Origin: Desulfuromonadales bacterium
Lineage (GTDB): Bacteria > Desulfobacterota > Desulfuromonadia > Geobacterales > Pseudopelobacteraceae
Length of the DNA stretch: 64,000 nucleotides
Assembly: GCA_013349405.1 (NCBI GenBank)
Contig: DUZS01000005.1
Location: 62,001 to 126,000 of the forward strand
Direction of reading: 5' to 3'
How positions within the stretch are numbered: position 1 is the first letter of the stretch; each line of letters opens with the position of its first letter. Below, in pieces: positions 9,136 through 16,933 of this stretch. The translations under genes and the position numbers were made by a program. The notes under the pieces are model-generated. The model ran no database searches. It saw nothing but the letters and a program-made list of their open reading frames with translations, and was not told the origin of the DNA.

Positions 9136-11330
9136 TAGAGTTTGAAGAACGAGGCGTCACTGGAAGCGCTGCACAACAGGCGCTCCATCTCTTCAACCCG
9201 CAGCGGTTTACTGAAGAAAAATCCCTGCATTTCGTAGCAGCCGATATCTTTGAGCGCTTTCGCCTGTTCAGCGGTTTCAACTCCTTCCGCAAGCAAATGC
9301 AGGCCATAGCCGTTGGCAATACCGATAATCGCCTGAATTATCGGGGAAGCGCTATGCTCATTAAAGAGGTCACGAACAAACGATTGATCTATTTTAATTG
9401 TGTTGGCGGGAAACAGACGCAGATAGTTCAGAGAGGAATAGCAGGTGCCAAAATCGTCGATGGCAATCCGGATGCCGTGACGGCGCAGTTTTTTCATTTT
9501 TGCAATGATGTCAGGAGCATCCTGCAGCAGAATGTTTTCAGTGATTTCTATTTCAAGGGAGTCAGGCACAAGATTATAGCGAGTTACGTAGGGCAGGATT
9601 CGTTCGACGAAGTTTTCAAGTACAAATTCCTGAGGCGAGACATTTACCGACATGCGGAGGCTGTTAAAGCCAGCGGTCCGCCATAAAGATAGCTGCCTGC
9701 ATGCCGTGTCCAGTACCCAGTTGGTGATCGCACTGATCAAGCCGGCCTCTTCCGCTAAGTTAATAAACGCATACGGGCTCATCAAACCTTTTTTCGGGTG
9801 GTTCCAGCGAATAAGAGCTTCTACTCCGACGAGTTCGTTTTTGCTTACATTGAATTGCGGTTGGTACAGTAATTCAAACTCGTTCCTGCGGATGGCGAGG
9901 CGCAGATCGTTTTCGAGGGTTATACGCTCATGTTTTGCAACATTCATATCCGGAATGTAGTATTTAAAACCGTTTTTGCCGCTCGATTTTACTTTGTACA
10001 TGGCGATATCGGCATTTCTTAACAGAACATCAACATCTTCGCCATCACCCGGCAATACGGCAATGCCAATGCTGGCGGTAATATACATATCCTGCCCGCA
10101 TACAGAAAATGGCATGGTAAAATCATTGATTATTTTCTCCGCGACAATAGTTGCGTCTTCCGTTTTCACGAGATCCGGCAGCAACGCGGTAAATTCGTCG
10201 CCCCCCTTGCGCGCGAGCGTGTCGCCGGCACGCATGCAGAGGCGTAATCGACTTGCCACATTCCTCAACAGCTCATCTCCCACAGTATGTCCATAGGTGT
10301 CGTTAACCAATTTGAAACGATCAAGGTCAATAAACATGACACCAACCATTCTGCGAAACCGTTTTGCATGGATAATAGTCATTTCGAGGCGATCTTTAAA
10401 CAGTCTCTGATTAGGTAGGGAGGTGAGATGGTCATGAAAGGCCTGGTAGGCTATGGCTTCTTCAGCAAGCTTGCGCTCATTTATGTTATGTGCCACACCA
10501 TAGGTGCCCAGATACTGCTGCTGTGCTGGTGGATGATTGTCGCGCACATCTGAATAGATGCCGGTAGCAGCCAGCATTGAGACCATCAGATTGTTTTCAA
10601 AATGAAAGTAATGGTTATCCTTGCATTTCAGGCGTATCTCAAGATTGGCTGTTGCCCGGCCATCCCTGCGGCGTTCGTTAAAAGCATACAGTGCTTTTTC
10701 GACATCATCCTCGAATACGATAGTGCTGTAACTACACCCGATGAGTTCGTCATGGGTATAGCCAAGCAGTGTTTCAAAGCGGCTGTTGATGAAGGTGAAG
10801 CGGGCGCGGTCATCAAGGATGTAGATGAGGTCCGGTGAGTTGTCTACGAGAAAACGATGGATCAGTTCAGAATGTTCCAGACGTGCTGCCATTACGGCAT
10901 TGCTGCGCTCGAGTCGGCGCCGGTACAGGGCACTGTTCACTTTGTGCTTCAGATCGGCCAGATCTTCCGGTTTGCGGACAAATTCTATAGCCCCTTTGCG
11001 CAGGGCGAGAATGGCAGAGTCGATGCTGTCGGTGGCACTGACAAAAATAACACTGGTCTGAATGTTGTTTACAACAATCCATTCCATAACTTCCAAACCG
11101 GAAATGTCCGGTAGTTTGATGTCCAGCAGCACAAGGTCGAATTCCCCCGACTCAAGTGCCTCTATTGCGCCGCACCCGGTTCCGCATTCAGATATTTCAA
11201 GCCCGGCACCATCAAGCTGGAGGCGAATACTTGAGCGCATGAGCGGCTCATCATCAACTATCAACAGCCTTTGTGGCAGGCCGAGGGTCTCTGGCAAGGT
11301 AGTCGTATGGGTAACGTTCAGCCGGTTCAT
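9135..11330 (-). CDS. Response regulator-PAS-GGDEF-EAL protein
   Basis: A 731 aa cyclic-di-GMP turnover protein. Order: receiver domain (residues 20-135, acidic D26/D27, phosphoacceptor D70, K120-P121), coiled linker, PAS (155-290), GGDEF (about 295-455) and EAL (470-720). GGDEF is intact at 376-380 and the inhibitory I-site RxxD (367-370) sits five residues before it. EAL is intact (E504-A-L), with DDFGT at 625 and AEGVET at 681. Both catalytic activities therefore look possible. Its ATG overlaps the stop of the upstream HDOD-histidine kinase gene (ATGA), so the kinase is the likely phosphodonor. The 3' end abuts repeat copy 2. Confidence 0.93.
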   Translation of the reverse strand: MNRLNVTHTTTLPETLGLPQRLLIVDDEPLMRSSIRLQLDGAGLEISECGTGCGAIEALESGEFDLVLLDIKLPDISGLEVMEWIVVNNIQTSVIFVSATDSIDSAILALRKGAIEFVRKPEDLADLKHKVNSALYRRRLERSNAVMAARLEHSELIHRFLVDNSPDLIYILDDRARFTFINSRFETLLGYTHDELIGCSYSTIVFEDDVEKALYAFNERRRDGRATANLEIRLKCKDNHYFHFENNLMVSMLAATGIYSDVRDNHPPAQQQYLGTYGVAHNINERKLAEEAIAYQAFHDHLTSLPNQRLFKDRLEMTIIHAKRFRRMVGVMFIDLDRFKLVNDTYGHTVGDELLRNVASRLRLCMRAGDTLARKGGDEFTALLPDLVKTEDATIVAEKIINDFTMPFSVCGQDMYITASIGIAVLPGDGEDVDVLLRNADIAMYKVKSSGKNGFKYYIPDMNVAKHERITLENDLRLAIRRNEFELLYQPQFNVSKNELVGVEALIRWNHPKKGLMSPYAFINLAEEAGLISAITNWVLDTACRQLSLWRTAGFNSLRMSVNVSPQEFVLENFVERILPYVTRYNLVPDSLEIEITENILLQDAPDIIAKMKKLRRHGIRIAIDDFGTCYSSLNYLRLFPANTIKIDQSFVRDLFNEHSASPIIQAIIGIANGYGLHLLAEGVETAEQAKALKDIGCYEMQGFFFSKPLRVEEMERLLCSASSDASFFKL

Positions 11331-13504
11331 GGTTGCGTCTCAGCTTGTCGCGGGAGTAAAATTGAAAAGCCCGTTCCCTGGCCGGCTTTGCTCCGGCAGG
11401 TAATAAGCCCTCCAATTTGGTGCAGCAGGCCTGCCACGATGGAAAGACCTATTCCAGAATGCCCGGGGCGCCGGTCGGGAGCAAGCGGCTGGAAAAGATG
11501 GCGCATAACATCGTCGGGAAGTCCCGGTCCGGTGTCATCCAGGCAGATCTCAAGGTATGAATTCCCCCCCTGATTCACATCCCCCCGGGTGGAAATGACA
11601 AAACTGCCGCCCGCAGCCATTGCGTCAGAGGCATTATTCCAGAGGTTTACCAGAACCTGCTTGAGGCTGTCCCTGCTGCATGATACCGGTGTTACGAGCG
11701 GATCAAGTATCTTCGTTACCGTGATACCGCGACTTGAAAAAAGCGAAGTCCCATAGAGCGTCAGCATACTCTCGATCAGGGAGTTAACGTTGAGAAGATC
11801 TCCTGCTGCAGACCGTTCCGGAAGGTGATTCATCTGGCGGATGATTTTTGTGACTCGAGCGATTTCCTCTTTGAGAATATCCAGTTCCTGATGCAGGTTA
11901 TCTGAGTCGGGCAGTTTGGTTTTGATAATGCTGAGGTAGTTATTGATTATTCCGAGCGGGTTGCCGGCTTCATGTACCACCTTGCGGGTCTGCCGTTCAA
12001 AATGTCTGGTCAGCGCTTCCTCCTCCGCATGTTCACGCTCCTGCATATCACGCCACGCTTTAATGCTGTGTGCGGCAACCCGCGAAAAACTCGTTATCAA
12101 TGACAGGTGGCGGTGGAGACGAAGGTAGTGTGCCGAACTTATCCCGAAAGCCATGACACCTATACTTGTTGTCCGGTCGGTCAGCGGGAGGTACAGCACA
12201 CCTTCACTGCCAAGGGCACGGGAAATCTGGGTGTCAACCAGCGGCACTGACGAGGATGGCTCCGTTTCAAAGGTGGAGCGGGGCCGGTCTCCCAGGGCAG
12301 CGGCAGCGGCCAGGCTCTGTGAGACAACCAACGGAACTTCAAGCCGCTGCAGAATGGCAGGCTGGGCAGATATTCCGCTACCGGACAGTATCGCCGCATC
12401 AGGTCGGGCGAGAAGAAAGGCGACCTTCCCGGGGCCAAAGAGCAGCATGGCCGATTCACGTATGCCGATCAGGATCTCTGCCTCACTTGAAAATGACGTT
12501 AAATCGTGCTGCAGAGGCTTCAGAAGAGCCATCTCACGCACCGCTTCATTCATGGAGGAATCAACAGGATCGGCTGCTGCATTCTTATGAAGGTGGCCGG
12601 CCAACGGAGCCGTTGCCTGTGGAAACGTTTTTGTCGTTGAGGCTTTGTTTATGCAGAGTGCCTCTTCAAGAACGGCAACTCGTTCGGAACAATCTCTGCC
12701 TATAACAGCAGTACTGTAAGGGTCAATCCCGAGTAACAGTGCAATCGCTTTCAGGTCCTCCGATGCGCCGGCATCTTCGCCACTTTCCTGAAGCATGATT
12801 TGATCGCACAGAACATGGGAAGACCAGACAATCTGGCTCAACCTGTCGGCAGAAGCAATCTCTTCGGCGATTTTGTGATGGAACAGGATCGCATCCGCCA
12901 TGAAGGATGAAAGTTTCCATTGATCTGCCAACCAGGCGCCGACGACCGTATGGTTGGTCCCGAGCAGCACCTCCTCGGCATGGAGCAAATCTGTTTCGTC
13001 AGAACTGGCTTCCAGTACCCTCCCGTAGCACTCTTCCATCCCCCCCAGCAGAAGCAGTTGGCCGACATCGTGGAGAAGCCCGGAAAGGCGCGCTTCTTCA
13101 GGGTCAGGATGGCCGACCGCTGTAGCAATTCCATGGGCCACTTCGGCAACCAGCATGGAATGACTCCAAAAACCGGACAAATCATAGTTACTCTTTTTTA
13201 CTGCGGGAGAAAAAACGGTTTGCACGATCAGGCAGGAAGCCAGAGTTCGCACGAGGCGTGTGCCGATATTGACCAGGCAATGGGTGAGGTCGTCCGATGT
13301 TTCTCCACGGAGCAGCGCTGGAGAATTGGCGACGGTGAGAATGCGTGCACTCAGTGCGGGATCTTGAACAACAAGAGCTGCAAGTTCATGCATGGTTGTG
13401 CGCTCTTGTTCTGCAAGGAATAAAAACCGCAATAATATCTGCGGCCGTGCTTGCAGCTGCATGGATTCAATCGAGTTAAGAACCGCTACCGGAATGTGCA
13501 ACAC
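11327..13504 (-). CDS. HDOD-GAF-histidine kinase
   Basis: A 725 aa cytoplasmic sensor kinase with no evident membrane segments. It has an HDOD domain (about 10-240, retaining H145-D146 and H209-H210), a GAF-like sensor region (330-480), a HisKA helix with phosphoacceptor H511 in VHEAGNPLG, and an ATPase domain with N-box NLWNNASDA (620-628), G1 DDTGPGLPDD and G2 GIGLSIVAG. HDOD domains fused to a kinase module are much rarer than stand-alone HDOD proteins. It is the first gene of a two-gene operon with the GGDEF-EAL response regulator. Confidence 0.9.
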   Translation of the reverse strand: MLHIPVAVLNSIESMQLQARPQILLRFLFLAEQERTTMHELAALVVQDPALSARILTVANSPALLRGETSDDLTHCLVNIGTRLVRTLASCLIVQTVFSPAVKKSNYDLSGFWSHSMLVAEVAHGIATAVGHPDPEEARLSGLLHDVGQLLLLGGMEECYGRVLEASSDETDLLHAEEVLLGTNHTVVGAWLADQWKLSSFMADAILFHHKIAEEIASADRLSQIVWSSHVLCDQIMLQESGEDAGASEDLKAIALLLGIDPYSTAVIGRDCSERVAVLEEALCINKASTTKTFPQATAPLAGHLHKNAAADPVDSSMNEAVREMALLKPLQHDLTSFSSEAEILIGIRESAMLLFGPGKVAFLLARPDAAILSGSGISAQPAILQRLEVPLVVSQSLAAAAALGDRPRSTFETEPSSSVPLVDTQISRALGSEGVLYLPLTDRTTSIGVMAFGISSAHYLRLHRHLSLITSFSRVAAHSIKAWRDMQEREHAEEEALTRHFERQTRKVVHEAGNPLGIINNYLSIIKTKLPDSDNLHQELDILKEEIARVTKIIRQMNHLPERSAAGDLLNVNSLIESMLTLYGTSLFSSRGITVTKILDPLVTPVSCSRDSLKQVLVNLWNNASDAMAAGGSFVISTRGDVNQGGNSYLEICLDDTGPGLPDDVMRHLFQPLAPDRRPGHSGIGLSIVAGLLHQIGGLITCRSKAGQGTGFSILLPRQAETQP

Positions 13505-13727
13505 AGAAACCCCGTAAGGTGAATTAAAACCTTGTACTGACAGCAGCGAGTGTCAATAAATAAAGCAAATTCATTTTGGCTACCTTTTACAATTTTAATA
13601 ATTAACATGCTGAACAATATTGATCAAGAAATATATGTGATTAATTCCGATATATTTCTGTTCCAGTATTGTGTTTTGATGCGCTTCCCGTTATGGTGCA
13701 GTCATCTACTCATGCAGGAGGGACAGC

Positions 13728-14948
13728 ATGGTTTCATTTGAAGAGGCCCGCACAATCATCATGGATTGTGTCCAGCCGCTTGGTATAGAGCGGGTTCATC
13801 TCATTGAGGCTGCCGGGAGGATTCTTGCTGAAGATCTGCCAGCGCCATGGGATATGCCGTTATGGGATAATTCGGCGATGGACGGGTATGCGGTGCGCTG
13901 GCAGGATTGTACGAACACACCATGCCGGTTGCGAGTGACCGGTTTTCTGCCCGCCGGGGCAAAAGCTGACGGAATTACGGTCGAAGCGGGCTGTGCGGTG
14001 CGTATTATGACCGGTGCGCCGACGCCCGACCGTTGTGATGCCGTTGTCCCGGTGGAGGAGAGCGATGACGGTCAGCAGGAGGTCACCCTGCAGGAGCCGG
14101 TGAAAAATCGGCAGCATATCCGTTTTCGTGCTGAAGACGTGGCTGCCGGTGTCATTTTTGCGAGAAGCGGCACGCTCATCCGGCCACCGGAGGTCAACAT
14201 GCTGGCCGGATTCGGTATGGCGCTGGTGCCGGTCTACCGCAGACCGGTTGTGGCGATACTCTCCACGGGTGATGAGCTGGTTGAATTAGGCTGTACGCCC
14301 GGTCCCGGTCAAATTATCAACAGCAATACGCTTTCCTTGGCGGCGGCGGTACAGGAAGTCGGCGGTATTGCCCGAATCATCGGCATTGCCCGAGATAACC
14401 GGGAGAGCCATGTGGAAAAACTCCGCGAGGGATTGAAAGCGGATGTTCTGATTACCTCGGCCGGTGTATCGGCTGGCGACTGTGACCTGGTGCGGGATGT
14501 CCTGGAGGAGTTGGGAGCGACGCAGATGTTCTGGAAAGTTGCCATCAAGCCGGGAGGACCGACTGCATTTGCGATGTTCGGCACCACGCCGGTCTTCTCT
14601 CTGCCGGGAAATCCTGTTTCGACCATGATCACCTTTGAGGAGTTTGTCCGCCCGGCGCTGCTTCGAATGCAGGGGTATCAACAGGTGTTCAAACCGCTGT
14701 TCAAGGCGGTACTGCGTGATCCGCTCAACAAAAAAAAAGGCAAAGTACAGATTGTACGACTGCGCCTTGAGAAAGAACGCGGCTGTTGGTTCGCGACCTC
14801 CTCCGGAAACCAGCAGACCGCTATTCTCAAGACCATGGTCGATGCCCAGGCAATAGCCGTACTACCAAGCGAGAGCAGCAGCTTTGCCACCGGCGACGAA
14901 GTGGATGTCCACTTTTATGGTAATCATATCGAACTGGAGCCTCTATGA
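13728..14948 (+). CDS. moeA: MoeA, molybdopterin molybdenumtransferase
   Basis: Inserts molybdate into adenylylated molybdopterin in molybdenum cofactor synthesis; 406 aa, normal length. The signatures DNSAMDGYAVR, MTGAPTPDRCDAVVPVE, STGDELVE, SAGVSAGDCDLV and LPGNPVSTM are all present. ATG 13728 is preceded by GGAGGG. The cofactor is needed by the formate dehydrogenase encoded at 21383. The stop overlaps the nfo start by four bases. The 223 bp AT-rich region upstream probably holds the promoter, but I cannot fix one. Confidence 0.95.
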   Translation: MVSFEEARTIIMDCVQPLGIERVHLIEAAGRILAEDLPAPWDMPLWDNSAMDGYAVRWQDCTNTPCRLRVTGFLPAGAKADGITVEAGCAVRIMTGAPTPDRCDAVVPVEESDDGQQEVTLQEPVKNRQHIRFRAEDVAAGVIFARSGTLIRPPEVNMLAGFGMALVPVYRRPVVAILSTGDELVELGCTPGPGQIINSNTLSLAAAVQEVGGIARIIGIARDNRESHVEKLREGLKADVLITSAGVSAGDCDLVRDVLEELGATQMFWKVAIKPGGPTAFAMFGTTPVFSLPGNPVSTMITFEEFVRPALLRMQGYQQVFKPLFKAVLRDPLNKKKGKVQIVRLRLEKERGCWFATSSGNQQTAILKTMVDAQAIAVLPSESSSFATGDEVDVHFYGNHIELEPL

Positions 14949-15796
14949 ATGACTATCTTGGCGCCCATATGTCAATATCAGGCGGGCTGCACCTGGCTAT
15001 TGACCGGGCAGTCGCGGCCGGCTGCTCCGTGCTGCAGATCTTTACCAGAAACTCAAATCAGTGGAAAGGCAAAGCGGTAAGTGACGCCGACGCGGCTCTG
15101 TTCCGCACTAAATTTACCGCGTCAGGACTGAGAGCGGTGATTTCTCACGATATTTATCTGATCAATCTGGCGTCGCCGCCTGGCGAAATGCGCGAAAAAA
15201 GCCTGGCGGCCTTCCGTGATGAGCTGGAAACATGCGCCCGCCTCGGTATCAACAAAATAGTCATGCATCCTGGCTCACACCTGAGTGACTCACCGCAGGC
15301 CGGATTGGCCCGGGTGGTTGAGGCGTTTGAGCAATTATTCCACGAAGTGCCGCAGTTCGAAGGGCAGGTGCTGATCGAGACAACGGCCGGCCAGGGGAGC
15401 AATCTGGGGAGAACGTTTGAAGAGTTGGCCGCTATAATCAGCGCTTCCCGCTACCCGGAAAAATTCGGCGTCTGCTTTGATACCTGCCACACCTTCGCCG
15501 CCGGTTACAATACCGCTACAGAAGAAGGCTACCGGGATACCATGGAGCAGTTTGATCGCCTGATAGGTCTTGACCGGTTGCACTGTTTCCATCTGAATGA
15601 CTCGAAAAAAGGGCTCGGTTCTCGCGTTGACCGGCACGACCATATCGGGCAGGGGGCGCTTGGTTTAAACCCGTTCCGCTTCATTCTCAACGATCCGCGC
15701 TTTCAATCGGTGCCGAAAATTCTGGAGACCCCCAAAGGAGACAATGACGAGATGGATGCGGTCAATCTTGCCCTGCTTCGGGGGTTGGTTATGTAG
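14945..15796 (+). CDS. nfo: Endonuclease IV (AP endonuclease)
   Basis: TIM-barrel, zinc-dependent apurinic/apyrimidinic endonuclease of base-excision repair; 283 aa, normal length. Family signatures: LGAHMSISGGL at the N-terminus, IFTRNSNQW, MHPGSH, ETTAGQGSNLG, GVCFDTCHTFAAGY, HLNDSKKGLGSRVDRHDHIGQG and a C-terminal ETPKGDNDE. The metal-ligating His/Glu/Asp residues in these motifs are all present. It is translationally coupled to moeA (ATGA overlap). Confidence 0.96.
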   Translation: MNDYLGAHMSISGGLHLAIDRAVAAGCSVLQIFTRNSNQWKGKAVSDADAALFRTKFTASGLRAVISHDIYLINLASPPGEMREKSLAAFRDELETCARLGINKIVMHPGSHLSDSPQAGLARVVEAFEQLFHEVPQFEGQVLIETTAGQGSNLGRTFEELAAIISASRYPEKFGVCFDTCHTFAAGYNTATEEGYRDTMEQFDRLIGLDRLHCFHLNDSKKGLGSRVDRHDHIGQGALGLNPFRFILNDPRFQSVPKILETPKGDNDEMDAVNLALLRGLVM

Positions 15797-15826
15797 CGGG
15801 AAATTCCTGCGACTGATAAATCCTGA

Positions 15827-16048
15827 TCAGTGACCGGCAAATGCCAGGTTGTAATCGTCACATTCAACACATTCGGTGAGCGCGGATAAAAATGACCTTT
15901 CCTGTGTATCGGTAACTATTTCAACCGTACCGTGATTAGTTGACCATACTGTGCCGCAGGATGAGCATTTGCTGATATCTTCCTGAAAGGCCTCTGTTTT
16001 AAAGTGAACATCGGAATGCTCCAGGGTTTTACATGATGGACAGTACAT
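15827..16048 (-). CDS. Small zinc-ribbon protein
   Basis: A 73 aa hypothetical protein with CPSC (residues 3-6) and CSSC (28-31), a probable single zinc knuckle, plus a C-terminal CVEC. AAAGGAG lies eight bases before its ATG. It is divergent from the TetR gene with a short palindrome between them, so it may be a target of that regulator. The function is unknown. Confidence 0.6.
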   Translation of the reverse strand: MYCPSCKTLEHSDVHFKTEAFQEDISKCSSCGTVWSTNHGTVEIVTDTQERSFLSALTECVECDDYNLAFAGH

Positions 16049-16075
16049 ACATTTCTCCTTTAATCAGTATTCTAA

Positions 16076-16085
16076 CGAACGTTTG
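16076..16085. promoter_or_regulatory. Possible TetR-family operator
   Basis: CGAACGTTTG is an imperfect palindrome around AACGTT, in the 158 bp divergent region between the zinc-ribbon gene and the TetR regulator. ACGAACGT-type half-sites are common for this regulator family, but the assignment here is inference from position. Confidence 0.25.
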
Positions 16086-16206
16086 ATTTATAGTAGGCCT
16101 GTCTCAGATAAATTTCAACTATTTTAATCATGCGAATATTCAGGCGCTCCATATTCTGTTATTTTTGGCAGCCTGATAGACACCAATCGAACAAGCGGAT
16201 CCTTGT

Positions 16207-16791
16207 ATGGACAAAAAAGATTTCAGAACTACCTTGATTGCCACCGCCACACGCCTGTTTGCCGAGCGTGGTCTGAACGGTGTCAGCATCCGCGAACTTT
16301 CGACCGCAGCCGGCGTCAGCATTTCGATGATTTCATACTATTTCGACGGCAAGGAAGGGCTCTATTCTTCCGTATTGTCGGAACAGTTTTCCTGTTTTGA
16401 ATACATACAATCCATTAAAGAGAGAGACTCCGGACCACTGGACAAGGTTGAAGAGTACATCCGCTGGTCTATCCGGCGGAATCGGGAACACCCGTATCTA
16501 CTGCGCTATTACACCAGTGAACTTACCAATCCGACCCGTTATTTCAGCGCAATAGTTCAGCCGGCACTGGAAACGGCACTGCAGGTATTGATCGGGATAA
16601 TTAAGGAAGGAATTGAAAGTAACATATTCAGGGAAGAGTTGAACCCCGAGGATACGGCACTGGCAATGGCGGGGATGGTGAATTATTACTTTCTCAGTAC
16701 GCTCGCAACGCAGGGTTTTGTCAACCACTCTCCAGAGCGTGATGAGGAATTGATCCGGCACTATATGGATATTTTTACCAAAGGGCTTTAA
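16207..16791 (+). CDS. TetR/AcrR-family transcriptional regulator
   Basis: A 194 aa one-component regulator. The N-terminal helix-turn-helix (residues 7-55) shows ATATRLFAERGLNGVSIREL and AAGVSISMISYYFDGKEGLY. A helical ligand-binding and dimerisation domain follows. It is divergent from a small zinc-ribbon gene and convergent with uvrA, with repeat copy 3 between. No efflux pump or enzyme operon adjoins it, so its target cannot be inferred beyond possible self-regulation. Confidence 0.88.
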   Translation: MDKKDFRTTLIATATRLFAERGLNGVSIRELSTAAGVSISMISYYFDGKEGLYSSVLSEQFSCFEYIQSIKERDSGPLDKVEEYIRWSIRRNREHPYLLRYYTSELTNPTRYFSAIVQPALETALQVLIGIIKEGIESNIFREELNPEDTALAMAGMVNYYFLSTLATQGFVNHSPERDEELIRHYMDIFTKGL

Positions 16792-16810
16792 GGAACTTGG
16801 AAATTATTAA

Positions 16811-16910
16811 ATCTCCTTAGCCTCGCGAAAAGGCCTCGATTCTAAAGCGTTAAGGCAGAAGACTTTGGTTTTAAATCGTGAAGTAATCGTGAAGCTGAAA
16901 AATGTTTTAA
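16811..16910. repeat. Interspersed palindromic repeat, copy 3
   Basis: Closest to copy 1: CTTAGCCTCGCGAAAAG, CCTCGATTCTAAAGCGTTAAG, TTTTAAATCGTGAAGTAATCG and GAAGCTGAAAAAT in the same order. It lies between the convergent TetR and uvrA genes. The outer arms pair with G-U style mismatches. Confidence 0.8.
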
Positions 16911-16933
16911 AATTCTACATCCCTCAGTGGCGC

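Noticed and set aside
13550-13741. 63-codon frame upstream of moeA
   Set aside because: AT-rich upstream region, overlaps the moeA start, and has no ribosome site.
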